Below, one piece after another: positions 30,795 to 45,400 of a stretch of 64,000 nucleotides of DNA (its first letter is position 1; every line of letters begins with the position of its first letter). Under the pieces are notes generated by a model. The model searched no databases and was not told the DNA's origin. It saw nothing but the letters and a program-made list of their open reading frames with translations. Source of the DNA: Amanita rubescens. Its lineage: Eukaryota > Basidiomycota > Agaricomycetes > Agaricales > Amanitaceae. Position numbers and translations under genes: made by a program. Where the stretch lies: the NCBI GenBank assembly GCA_015039365.1, contig WION01000290.1, positions 1 through 64,000 on the forward strand, in the 5' to 3' direction.

Positions 30795-31262
30795 AAAACA
30801 ATCAAGGAGGATTATTTGCTCATCTTCTCCATCCTCAGCCGCCAACCCTACACTTCCGTCACCACAGGTATAAGTTTGACGCTGGCAAGCACATCAGGCT
30901 CAATGAACGTAGGTGTGTTAGGCGCCGTATCTCTCACCATTTTTTCTCGCCCTCCCTTGCAATCATCAACGAAACACATACCCCACTACTACGAAGAAAA
31001 ACCCTTCTTCTTTTGTCCAGCGCATACAAAGAATAGCAAAACGGCTATCCATGTCGGCAGGCTGTACATTCGGAACCATCTCCCACACGCACCCTCCCCC
31101 AATTAACTCTTTACGCAGCGCTCTCAACGACACTCCTAAAACACACCCATCCCACTCGAAGATCGAAGAACATACTACACGGACGGGAGCGGTCAGCCCT
31201 TGTTGCCTGGCCACGCGCGATGGGGGATGACCCAACGACGTGAGGATGCCCATCAGCAACTT
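30795..31262 (+). pseudogene. Decayed copy of the single-pass membrane protein gene
   Basis: Several blocks match the gene at 2-1105 in the same order and orientation: the pre-transmembrane region (ACGCTGGCAAGCACATC), the transmembrane codons (GTGTTAGGCGCCGT), the basic juxtamembrane region (GCATACAAAGAATAGC) and the tail (ACGGACGGGAGCGG). Indels break the frame; part of the transmembrane segment and the Ser/Thr linker is lost. It flanks the GTPase locus on the side opposite to the intact copy. Confidence 0.7.
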
Positions 31263-31634
31263 GTTGTTATCTGATGCTTCAGGATGTAAAGTTACTTTAA
31301 CGGTACGTAATTTAATATATGTATGCCTCGCTGAAGGATATTGATTGAACACATGCTAATCACGCCAGTTAACATACTTCAAGCGATGGTGATGTGTTGC
31401 AGAAGGTGTTGGTTCGTACCCTTCATATACAAATGTAACATAGGCTTGGCATTGAGCTCAAAACCATGTGTCGCTTGTGCCCAGACCGACACACGCTAAT
31501 TTGTCGCCATTCAATAGGATCCAGTGCGCCTCACTGGTCGGTAACAAATCCCTCTAAGTCTAAATTAGTCCTTTTTCCAGCCTACCTACGCTATATAAAA
31601 TCCATCTAGTACTTACTCGAAATCACTGCGATCA
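31263..31634. other. Intergenic stretch, 3' end of the OPT gene
   Basis: No gene seen; must hold the polyadenylation region of the minus-strand transporter gene. Confidence 0.4.
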
Positions 31635-34600
31635 TCAGGACAACGCACCGTTGCCGTTGCAGTAATCTACGTTGCCTTTGGCGGGGTTACCCGTCCACTG
31701 TAGAGCAAAAAAAAAACGTCGGTGAAGGAGCGAATGGCATACACCATGTACTCACTGCTGGAAAGGGCCTCGGAGTACCTGACGCGCCAAATACTGCGAA
31801 CGAGAGGATGAATATCATCACTTGCGCGCCCCCGTCCAGCCCCCCTCCTAGTATATAATTATAATCTCTATACCACTTCGGATGGTACCGTCTGAGCCAC
31901 AGCTGGGAAGCTAGCCCGACGAGGATAGTAGACGTCGCGATAGAGTTGACGCCCGAAGCCAGCGCAGCGGTGTACTATCCGTCAAGGTTAGGCATGAAAT
32001 GGTTAAACAATGCAAGAGACTTGCCATGTAAATGATGGGCAAAATAATTGAATCCACCCGTACCAGTCCGATTTTGGGCCATCTCTAACGACATGCAACA
32101 CGATCTTAGTCAACACCGCAAGACGAGTAGGAAGGTATGAGGCTACCCCTACCTTCCAAATAAGCCACTGAAAAAACGTTGGGCCCATTCCGATCGCCAA
32201 ACCCATTGGTACGATAAAGTACGGTCCGTTTCTGCCATATACCTCCTTGGCCAAAGACCACGTCACAGCATTGGTGTTCAATGTTTGCGTGTATTGTCCA
32301 CTCCAGACATTGTTGCCGATCGGATCCAGCAGTATTTCACGCCGAGCCGTTACAATAGATACCATGACGACTATTAGTGGAGGCGTCAGCAGGTGGACGT
32401 ATCGCCACAACTAGCAGTAATACCATAGTTTACAATGGCTCCTGTAACAAATTTCGACACGATCAGCGAGGCATTTAACAAAGGGGAGAATACTCAAGAA
32501 GTACCGAGGATAGTACCCCACACTTGCGTAAGGAACATGACTCGAGGGGGGATCTTCAAATATTGCCCAATTTTCAAGTCGCCTGCCAAGTTGATGGATG
32601 TAGCTACCACATCGTGGCTCCACATCGAAAACTGACAAATCAGTTCAAGCTTATCGTAACAAGCAACACTCGAAAAAACCCACATAGAGATTGGCAACAG
32701 GACGCCCTGGGTTAATTGCGCCTGCAACCATCTTCATCAAGAGGGTCGTGTCGATGCCATTGCCCATCCTCGCAAAGAGAAGTGTAGAGAACGGCTGATA
32801 TGAGATAAGCCAAAGAAAAGATACAAAACCTTGGACACACACCGTTACAAATGCGCCGAGGATAAGGGCAACAATATACGACCACCACGGCAGAGTTGTC
32901 TGCCCTCCGATCACGACAACCAAGCCTAAACGCGGTTACTTTGCGCTTGTTGACAGCGATAAATTGGTCTACGGACCTGCAACGAAGGCTAAGACAAGAA
33001 GTATCGCGTACCACGACATAGGTGCTTCCTTGTATTTTCTCATAGCCTACGTAAAAACTTTAACTTAGTCAGCTAAAAGAATGCGATCGGACTGCTTGCC
33101 TGGTAGTGAGGGTCCGGTTGCGTTCCGTCAAATACAGATTTGAATGAATCTTTGGCATAACCACCCCAAAACAGAAAAACGTGAGCAATAAGGCCTCCAA
33201 TCTACTTTCATCGTCAGATCAGTTTGTACAACCGATGAACACGACGTACAGCAAGGTTGGAAGCCAGATTTTGCCACGCAAATGAGCCCGTTAGGTATGG
33301 CAGACCCACCTCTGCCAACGCCGTCTGATTGACTTGAAAACTTGACCCAAAAACGGCGGCCTGATCATACATGGAACCGTTTGCCGAAAATACGGATGTC
33401 GAGAGCATGGGAAACGATTTAGACTAAGAGAACAAATCAGCGATAAAAAAGAAAAAGGGGATGACACTGACATTCCACGTATTCGTATAATAGATAGCTG
33501 TTAGGGCTATGTAACAGATGGCAAGACCAATCCATGAATTAACTGGAAAAAGGAAAAGTTACAGCTGGGCAATGTACGCGGAGTCCGTATGATGCTTGCC
33601 TTGCTGCGTAATAGGTAGACTCATGAAGCTAGCATATAGTAGGTAAGATATCTCAGTGCAGTGCACAAACAACCCACTTACGTCGACCCAATATATTGCC
33701 AGTCCAGCGAAAGACTCAATAATCCAAGTCCTTCATTCGCTCCTGCACCCCCGAATATGTTTGTAAAGACGTTCACCACGTTCTCCGATGCACGTTGAGA
33801 AGCAAGACAAAAGACGTTTATGCTATTAAGCAAAGGGAAAATATACGATGGGATCACTTCAAAGATAAACATTCCCGTGAATGCGGTCCAGAACAACTTG
33901 ATGCGCTTGACGTTTACAGAGGTATTGGCATTGTTGTGAAGAGCTAGCGGCGATAAAAATTAGTCAAAAATGGTTCTCTATCAGGTGTTGAATCGATGGT
34001 ATACCTTGGAATACGGTGACAGCGGGCAAGTTCTAGCACAGACGTCAAGTAAATTTCTGACATTAAGCAAGAAAAAACTAGTACCCACACTCCAATAGAC
34101 CATCTCAGACGGATAGACCGTCAATGGTCGTAGAAGACCAACAAGTCCATAACTACAGAGAAGCTGTAGTGAGCCCTCTCCCGACAGCAGTTGAAAGTAC
34201 AAACCCAAAACAAGCGGTTGAAAACGTAGCTAGCACGGCCGTGGTAGCTTCAACTTTAGTATCGTAGTATAGCTGTTTGAGGCCAAGTTAGGATCTTATA
34301 GATGAACCAACTATCGACACACTCTTTGCGCTGCAAAGTTCATGACAGCCGTACTCCCATTCGAAGCGGTTGATGCAACAAGAGAAGCTATAACATGCTA
34401 TATATACACAACCGGCTGCATTAGACACCGGATCTACAAAAGCAAGACTGACTTGCCTCCTTGATCGTAAACTTGCCTGGATTGATAAAATGTATCGCAG
34501 GTCCCAAGAATTCGAAGCGAGTCCCAACGACATGCTCTCGACGCGGCATCAATGCGGCCCAAGCGATGCCGCAAGAATAAATGAACAACAGCAGAAAGAC

Positions 34601-34989
34601 ACTGGATATGTTCACCTGCACCGGTTTGAATAGATAGATCTGCATGTCTTTAGCAAAGGAAAGGTCCTCTCGTATCATAACGCGCGAGTAAGTACCTGGC
34701 ACAAGGCTGCTCCCAAACCTGCAAAGACAGTTCCGAGGACCATGGAGCGGAAAGTGAGCGCGTCATCCCCATCGTCCCTTAAGTCAACCACGAAACGAGA
34801 GACGTCCTCTCCCGTGGAAATGATAGGCTCTCCATTATCAACGTCGCTGCAACTTTCGACAAAGATTTCCTCTTTCGCCAGAGATTCTTTCTCGTCATTT
34901 GTATATGTGCTGGCTGTTTTGACCAGTCCTTCACCATGACTATGTGTCACTGCCAAAGCGTTGGCTTCTCCCTTAGGAGGGGACGACAT
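31635..34989 (-). CDS. Oligopeptide transporter, OPT family
   Basis: Twenty exons join in phase to 772 codons plus stop (ATG 34989, TGA 31635-31637). The protein has an acidic cytosolic N-terminus of about 85 residues followed by a multi-pass membrane region. Family hallmarks are seen in order: Asn-Pro-Gly-Lys-Phe-Thr-Ile-Lys-Glu-His; Ser-Thr-Ala-Ser-Asn-Gly; Leu-Tyr-Tyr-Asp; Leu-Val-Gly-Leu-Leu-Arg-Pro-Leu; Gly-Leu-Gly-Leu-Leu-Ser; Lys-Ile-Pro-Pro-Arg; and Asn-Val-Trp-Ser-Gly-Gln. It should import small peptides, possibly glutathione, with protons at the plasma membrane. Four of the 19 introns start with GC (after exons 2, 8, 11 and 18: 34398-34456, 33543-33599, 33047-33099, 31975-32024). 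Exon phases only close if these are used. No break seen. Confidence 0.9.
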
Positions 34990-35641
34990 GCAACGAGGTC
35001 TGAGGCTCCAGTAGCAAGGGAGAGACTGGGAAGGGATTCACAGCAGCGGCCTCCTTAAACCCCCCTCATGAAGCCAGCAAAGTGACGTCCTCTTTCGCAA
35101 CCTCGAGATGGCTTGCCAGGTTTGGCATAGTACAGAGATAACGCAATTCCAATCTTGCATAAGAAGAGCTAGTACTTCTTTGTTAAAAAACCAGCGAGAG
35201 CTATTCAAAGCCTTGGCAAAGATAGACGGTGCTAAGTTCAAGGAATGTTTGTTAGCTTCTCTGATGTAATCATCCGATGGTATATATGGCGTACGAGTTA
35301 CGAGTTTCGGTGAGCGACTCGGATAACGATAATCCATGTCGTCATGTCCGTACAGAATGGCAATAGTGAGTTCATTGCCGTGTGAGTGGGGGCGTAACAG
35401 GGCTCAAGCGCTCAAATCGGAATATGGCATCTGAGCTGGTAAGAGGAGAACGCACGTAAATAGGTGCAGACATCAACATCATCAATCCCTGCCGCAAATC
35501 AATTAACCAACAATGTACAATACTCATATGGAGCTTTGCCCTCAAAGCGCTTCGAGATCTTAAAAATAAGTCTCTGATCTTAGCTGCAGTGGGTCCAACT
35601 AGAACGAAAAATCATTATACTATGCTTGTAATCTACACAAA
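34990..35641. other. Intergenic: OPT promoter and SEC23 3' end
   Basis: Two minus-strand genes in tandem; no further gene recognised. Confidence 0.4.
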
Positions 35642-38350
<2,709 letters not shown>

Positions 38351-39103
38351 ATTGGAGAGGTGAATACGACCGAGAGACAAAAGCGACGGTTAAACAGCAG
38401 ACCACGTAGATGTGTAAACAAAAGACCAAACAAACGGAGATGAACTGGGTCGAACTGCGCGTTCCTCCTTTTGCAATTTAACTTTACGGAGTTCGTCTTC
38501 ACTCAACAATCGTGTCTGCGCGTCTTTTGAACACGTACTCTTTTCATTGCTCCTTTAATCCCATTCAGCTCCCACTTATGGTAATTTGACATTGTGCCAC
38601 AAACCCATCTTGTTCACATCAACCCAAACCACTTTGCAGTCTGCCGAGGTAACCCAATTCAACGCTCACGGGCGGCCCTTTTCACCGAGGGCAAAGTTCT
38701 AACTATTGTTCCAACTATATATCAGGCACTTGGTTAATCGTGTGAAACGACTGGAGCTGGCAGTGCAACTGCGCCGGTGCGAACCATATCAGGTCGAGCC
38801 ATCAAGGAATTGTAATTGCTATCACTTTCCTCTTTCCCCTCATCATCTATGTCTAGCGTCGACATAAGAGCGCAGTTCCTGCACCTCGCGTGTCCGTAGA
38901 GACCCCATTTCTCATATAAATACCCTCATTGGCATCAGGGACGCCCATCTTTTTATACCCTCTTTCCCCCACTGTCCCGCGTTGCTTCCCAAGCTCCCCA
39001 TTTCATCGTAGCCGGACGCTTCCCCCCCCCCCCCCTCAAATCTAATCCATTCGACATTCTACATTTGCAAGCTTTGTTTCGTTATTCAATCCAACTCACC
39101 GCC
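38351..39103. other. Divergent promoter region of SEC23 and a small hypothetical gene
   Basis: 753 bp between two start codons on opposite strands. A TATA-like TATAAA (about 38915) and C/T-rich tracts, including an 11-13-base C run near 39027, precede the plus-strand gene. Confidence 0.5.
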
Positions 39104-39832
39104 ATGGCTGAAGATCGCCTCGAAAGACTTAGAGAACTGCCTTTGCGTGGGTTTGATGAAATGTCAGACCATTCTACTTTCCCGCATGCCTCGTGTACTG
39201 ATTATGACTCCAGAGACGATGATACCCCTTCTTCCGGCACCGCTTCTTTACCCACACCACAGCTCAACGCCGAAGAGCTTCACACCAACCAAGTAACACT
39301 CCTGTACGTCCGTATACATCGGCGTACCTCTTGCTTATAATTATGTGACAGAAATACGACTCCATTAGCCCCCCAAGAACCCGAAGTAGGAGTCCTCCAG
39401 GCTCCAGGTGCACCACTATTGAAAGACTACGATTCTTTCACAGAAGGATCTCGTGCTGGGAGCTTTGAATTCCTCTCTTCAGCTTCCGGGGACTTGTTTT
39501 ACCCTATTATCACCTCCACCACCGAGATGATGGGAGGGCCATCCAATTCTGTCGGCTTCACAGTCGACGATCTCACCCACCTCGGCGATGACGATACTTG
39601 CATGTCCATCGAAGAGTGGAGAGCTAACGTGGCCCAAGACAGCTCATCGATACCATCATCAACCACCGCCAAGCGGCCACGGTCGCCAACACCAGAGGTG
39701 GTAAGACGCATTCGACCTCGAGCTCGTTCGCTCTCTTCTGCGTCATCGACTGCTAACGACTTTGATTGGTTCGCTCCCCTACCAGAGGGTATAGAGCGGC
39801 CTCCCTCCCGGGCAACCTCGGCCCCGGACTAA
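39104..39832 (+). CDS. Small acidic hypothetical protein
   Basis: Two exons (39104-39303, 39352-39832; 48-nt intron GTACGT...GACAG) give 226 residues. The ATG has a strong context (CCGCCATGG). The protein is acidic and Ser/Thr/Pro-rich with an Arg-rich segment near residue 190 (Lys-Arg-Pro-Arg-Ser-Pro-Thr-Pro, then Arg-Arg-Ile-Arg-Pro-Arg) that could be a nuclear localisation signal next to a proline-directed phosphorylation site. No known domain seen; probably largely disordered. Not recognised. Confidence 0.7.
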
Positions 39833-40863
39833 ATGAATTCAATGTGAAATCCTGCATCCCCTCTCTTCCAATCGCGCGGACAGTCCTAGAACACCGGACT
39901 AGTATGACTCATTCCCGTATTATTTCCATCGGGCGGACTTGATTGATCATCAGACCCCCTCGTTGCGATACCAGATATGTGCCCACGGAATCCACCTATC
40001 GTCATTCCGTTGCACCTGTCTGCCGTATTCGACGTAGAACGAGACAAATGATCAATGAACCATCTAACGATCGGGACAGGTTTATACCTGCCATCCTCGA
40101 TCTCGACAATGTATTACTATCTATACGACAAAAAGTACCTCCCCTAGCCTCCTGTACCTCATCACCCCTCAAGCTATGTTGCCCTCCCATCTCCATCATG
40201 TACGCAGTAGCGTAGACGCCATGACCTGCATGTAGACGTTAACTTGAATCGAGTACCCCTGGAATTATATAACACGTTGTAAATCAACAAGCTATGCATT
40301 GCTGTCGATCGATCGATATTTATGAGTGGCTGTACATCCCATGTGCCGTCACTGAGCTGAGTCGAACCCATCATCCCAACTACGGCAATCTCGGATTTTT
40401 AACTCAATTTTTAACTCGCGTACATACTAGCCGACTCGGATTTCATTACGGGTAATAAAAAAAGAGTACAACAAAGTGTAAGCAGAACTGATCGTATTGG
40501 CGGACGCCGGACAGGAACCGCTTCCGTTGTTGTGTTCTATATATGTTTGGGAAGCACGACGAACGCGTAATGTCTTGATACTCAAGATGGAAAGACCCTA
40601 CCCAGTATAAGAAGCCGATAGAATTAGACTCTAGCTTAATTGGTGTTAAAGACGGTCAGCGGACCTTCTACTCCGCTCCCGGAAAATTCATAGATGATAT
40701 CAACTAAAGCAAGCTTTTGAATGCGCGCAAGTCGATTGCCGTAAAGGGTTGTGACAAGCTCGGCTGAAAGACAGGAACAGGAACGAGCAAATGCCAATTT
40801 TGCTAGAATCGCATCTATTGTTCAATAACCAGTACTCTGAACGGAAACATCCAACGTTGTTCA
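39833..40863. other. Intergenic stretch between convergent genes
   Basis: No convincing gene; short open frames lack protein-like composition. Confidence 0.4.
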
Positions 40864-42091
40864 TTATATGACCATGATCTCTCCTTCATCAAAGTCTAGA
40901 TCTTTGCCGACATCTTGCCAAGCATCCAAGTTCTCCAAGACTTCATTACATTTACTCTTCACAGAGTTGTAGGCTTCATTTCCGAGGAAAAGATGAAGTG
41001 GCCAAGGTCGCCCTTTGACTTTACCCTCCCCTTTGACAACGTCCACTACGAGCTCCATTGCTTTCTTTGGATCACCTGTAAAAGATCCCGCGATTTCACG
41101 GAACTTTTTGCTGCTGATAGTCCGCATTTGATCGTAATCGGATATCTGGTTTATGTTCGATTTCTTGTCTGCAAGGATAGATACCCCTTTAGTTAAGAAC
41201 CCTCCAGGCTCGACAATTGTTAGTCGAATGTTGAATTGTCGAATTTCGACGGCAAGTGCCTCACTAAATGCTGTTGTCGTGAATGAGAGCTAAATTAGGA
41301 TTTAATGGTCGAACGGAAACTCACCACGAACCGCAGCCTTGGACGATGCATATATACCTATGTGAGGAACAAAGCGAATATTTCGCCGCCTGATAAGTGA
41401 TAACACATCAGGATTAAAATGCTTCGTTCTTACCTGTTTGCTGCGAAAAATAAGCTTCAGACCTGAACAAAATAAAGGCCAAAACGTGATCACTAACTGG
41501 TTTGTTCGGCTGCCAGCTCATCCGACTACCCATCATAACTATTGTTCCAGATCTTGCGGCACGCATGTATGGAAGCGTAGATGTCGTGACATTGATAAGG
41601 CCATAGACGTTTGTCTTGTATAGCTCCATCAAAGCGTTCGACCTGCTCATCCATGCAGGGTCATGGACTGAACACGGAATGAACCACCTACCCGCCTTCC
41701 TCGATTAGACTTCTGAATGAATAACCTTATTCCGTTATCAGCAAACTCTGCAATGGTAGGTAAATTCGCAAGACATGCCAGCATTGTTTACCAAAACATC
41801 AATCCGTCCCCAGAACTTGACCGCTTCGTCAATGCGAGCCTGGATGACTTCTTGGCTATCAGTGACATCGAGTTGCAGCAAGCGAAGATTATCTGAAGAC
41901 GGAAAGTCTTGTATTTTCTCTAAGGATCTGACAGTCGCCACTACGAGATCCCCTCGCGCAAGAACTGATTGGACAAGACAGCGTCCTAAACCACTTGAAG
42001 TGCCTGAATTAGATATGAGAAGGACAAAATGCGCTTTATATGGGGTATCCTTACCAGTAATGAGCCAGACCTTGGGATTTTCATTCACCAT
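40864..42091 (-). CDS. Short-chain dehydrogenase/reductase (SDR)
   Basis: Seven exons (42091-42055, 42003-41775, 41712-41692, 41642-41498, 41440-41434, 41357-41325, 41270-40864) join to 292 residues. Classical SDR motifs: Thr-Gly-Thr-Ser-Ser-Gly-Leu-Gly at the N-terminus (dinucleotide binding), Asn-Asn-Ala-Gly, catalytic Ser in Met-Gly-Ser-Arg, and Tyr-Ala-Ser-Ser-Lys (catalytic Tyr and Lys). The fold and the Pro-Gly-Gly-Phe motif after it match NAD(P)H-dependent oxidoreductases of unknown substrate. The fifth exon is only 7 nt and the third 21 nt; both are required for the frame to reach the Tyr-x3-Lys motif. Substrate unknown. Confidence 0.8.
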
Positions 42092-42419
42092 TGACGGCGA
42101 TAAGACAGGAACTTTACAGATATGTTGCTTATATTCGCTGACTTTGAAATCACATGTACGAACATGACAGTCTGCCCTGATTGGTTTGAAGGAGAGCCGA
42201 GTCACCAGTCAACGAAAAATTATGGTCGGATGATCAATCGGCCTTTTCTATCTCGGCCCGAGAATGAATGTTGGTGTTTCATTAATAGCTTCCTTGCTTT
42301 TAAGATTATCGGAGGAGACTGCGGTCAAGCATGGCGTAAGGTGCGGGACCCAGGAGATAAACATGTGTAAATAAACACCGATCGCGTACTGTCCTGCGCC
42401 GTTGACGCGGCGCGCAACA
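42092..42419. other. Divergent promoter between the SDR gene and condensin copy 1
   Basis: 328 bp between start codons on opposite strands; no gene. Confidence 0.5.
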
Positions 42420-45400
42420 ATGGCGCCAAAATCGTCGACCTTCCTCCATGACTTGCCTGAGAAGGTCGCCACAATATTCGACCAGGCTCAAACATCCGTG
42501 GCGAGTCACCGAAAGAACTGCGTTGCTCTGTACAAGTTACACGTTCAGGCAGGAGGCGTTACCGAAGTCGTCAAGAACGGCAAAGCAACAAAGTTGGTCG
42601 GGGAACGGGCATTTGGCGATGCATTCATTGACATGATTACGCGTGTTCTCGTGATAAAAAAGGGTCCCGCCGCCGCAGATCGCGTGGTCAGATTTATAGG
42701 GACGTATGTAAAGTTCATGAATGAGAAGGGTGCGTGTAACTTTGTTCTGCATCAAGGTTCCGTGAAATTGACAAAGCGATAAGTTATGGACGAGAAAACG
42801 AAGAAGGCGAAAGCATCAGAATCTGCGTCTGCACTAGCCGCCATCGACGACGACGATGATAATCTCGCTTCGAGATTTGTGTCTCGATTGCTAAAATGGC
42901 TCATGCAAGGGTTCTTGGCCAAGAACAAGATTGTTCGCTACCGCACCGTATTCATTGCTTCCGAATTGATATCCCATCTCGGGGAAATCGAGTAAGGAGT
43001 ACTGCCCAATATCAGTGACGGTCGAAACTAACGCGCGTTTGCCTAGTGAAGACACGTATAGATTGCTACGAGAGAGTCTTATGGATCGAATTAATGATAA
43101 AGAGTCTCTCATAAGAACATACGCGGTCATTGCACTGTCCAAATTGATTGGAACAGAAGACCCAAGTGAGATCGTGGATGGTCAACTGACAACATTGGAG
43201 ACGCTGCTGGAAACAATGAGCTTAGATGATGCTGCGTGAGTACGGTCGTCTGAATATCAGTCAACTGGACTGAATCCGCGTTTCAAAGCGAAGTAAGAAG
43301 GGCTGCATTGGTAAATGTTCCGCTGGACAATGCGACCCTAGGTCCCGTGCTTAGTCGCACTAGAGATACAGACCCGGTGACACGAAAGCTTGTATATTCT
43401 TTGCTGGAATCAAAATTGGTCCACCCTCGTCAACTTAGCATCGCACTACGTGAACAGCTCGTCAAAGACGGTCTAGGCGACCGTGAACCTGCGGTCAGGC
43501 TTGCAGCTGGAAAATTGATTGCGAGTTGGTTTGATAAAATTTTAGGGGAGGCTATGGCGTCCGAAGGAGGGACGTGGAAGGGTGACGACGCGGGTGTTAT
43601 GAAAGCGTTCATCGCGTTTCTTGGTTTGTTTGACGTTGTCGGACCAGGGGAAGTCATTGCCATTGATGCTATGCTCTCTATCTTCATCACGAGGCCGGAA
43701 CTGATCGATGTCTTCGAGTTTCCAGGTTTGGAATTTTTTATCAGTTATGATGGAAACGAAGGAACTGACATGGTCGCAGGGGCTTACTGGACTGAATTGA
43801 CGCCAGAGTCCGTAGTCCTGGCCCGCGCGTTCGTAGAACATTGTGACAGCCAGACACGCTTAGAAGCAGCAGCTTTCCCCGTTGTCACAGCTTTTGCATT
43901 CTATATCCAAGAAGCGTACAATACCTTACTAGAAGTCCTTGAACAGGAGAATAATGTAGCAGAGGACGAAGAGGAAGCAGAAGATCGCAGCGAAGAAATA
44001 GCCAAGAGGGAAGTTATTCTTGGAGAACTTCTCAGAATGGCAGTTAAACTGGATTACATGGACGAAATCGGACGGCGCAAGGTGTTTTCTGTCGTTAGTA
44101 GGTTAACAACTATTGATATTTTGTCAAGGAAACTCATTAGCTTTGCTAGAGGATATATTATCCCATCCGGATCTGCCTTCTGGACTTATCGAACGTTGTC
44201 TTGACATTCTAAAGGCAATTCTACCTGACGAGAGGGAGTTGATTCGCATCGCTGTGGAAATCATCATTGAACTCAGAGAAAATGCTTTGCAAGAAAATGC
44301 TTTGCAAGCCCCAGAAGGCGATGACGAAACCGCAGCCGTCAGCATATTCTTTCCTCCGAAGATGTTGGCTTACTAGTCTAACAGAATGATGATAGTCGGT
44401 CAGATGCTGGTAGGGACAGATCGCTCCGTCACAGAAAGGAATACCGTGATATGACGATGGAAGAGCGCGCCATTGCCGATGTCATTGACCTACGGTGTCT
44501 TATCATCTGCATAGCTCTCCTTGAGCGTGTTCATGGGGTAAGTCCTACGATCATCTTGGTGTTTCCCCTAGTCTTGAACGAAGTCTAGAGTTTTGAGGAC
44601 AATTCCACTCTAGAGGGCATTCTGGCGGATTTGATCATTCCATCTGTGAAGCGGAGGGAGCCCGCTCTTCGGGAGAAGGGCCTCATCAGCCTTGGCTTGT
44701 GCTGTCTGATCGCCAAGGTTTGTTTATACTCTCAGATTAGCGACATTTCTTTAACAGCTACCAGAATATGGCACTATCATCATTTCAACTATTTCTCAAC
44801 CAAGTTCAGAGTGTCCCTGAAGATATGAAAATGCGTGTATTGCAAGTCATATTCGACTTGTTGATCATGTACCCGCGAGAATTCTTCGGTCGCTCTGAGG
44901 ATATTGTGCGTCTTCTCGATATTGCGAATTGAGGACATATGAGCAACGAGGCGCTGTAAGGCCAAACGTATAACAGCCTTTCTTTTGGATGTATTCCAGT
45001 CGGACGTCTCAGACACGATTCGGGCCACAATGGCAATTGGCTTTTCCAAGCTACTGCTGGCGGGCAATATAACGGATGCTAGCGTGAGTCGTCGTAAGGG
45101 CTTTCAAGTTCCAAAAGTCACGTTTTTTTAGGTGCTGGCAGCCCTTGCCTTGAGCTACGTCAACTTTGAAACGCGAGAAAACCAAGAGCTCAGGCAGTGT
45201 CTATCGTATTTCTTCCCGGTTTATTGTTACTCTTCCCGGGAAAACCAAAACCGGATGCAGTCGGTGAGTCAAACTACCAGAAAACATGTTTTTTCTGTTT
45301 TTTGATTGATTTCAGGTCTTCATGGATACATATGATTTGTTCGTCAAACTACATGAAGAGAGTGATCCGAGTGAATGCATGATATCACCATATCAGTTTG

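Noticed and set aside
44906..44960. A frame break in condensin copy 1 near its ninth exon
   Set aside because: A 54-nt intron (GTGCGT...GTAAG) restores the frame and yields a block that aligns with copy 2.
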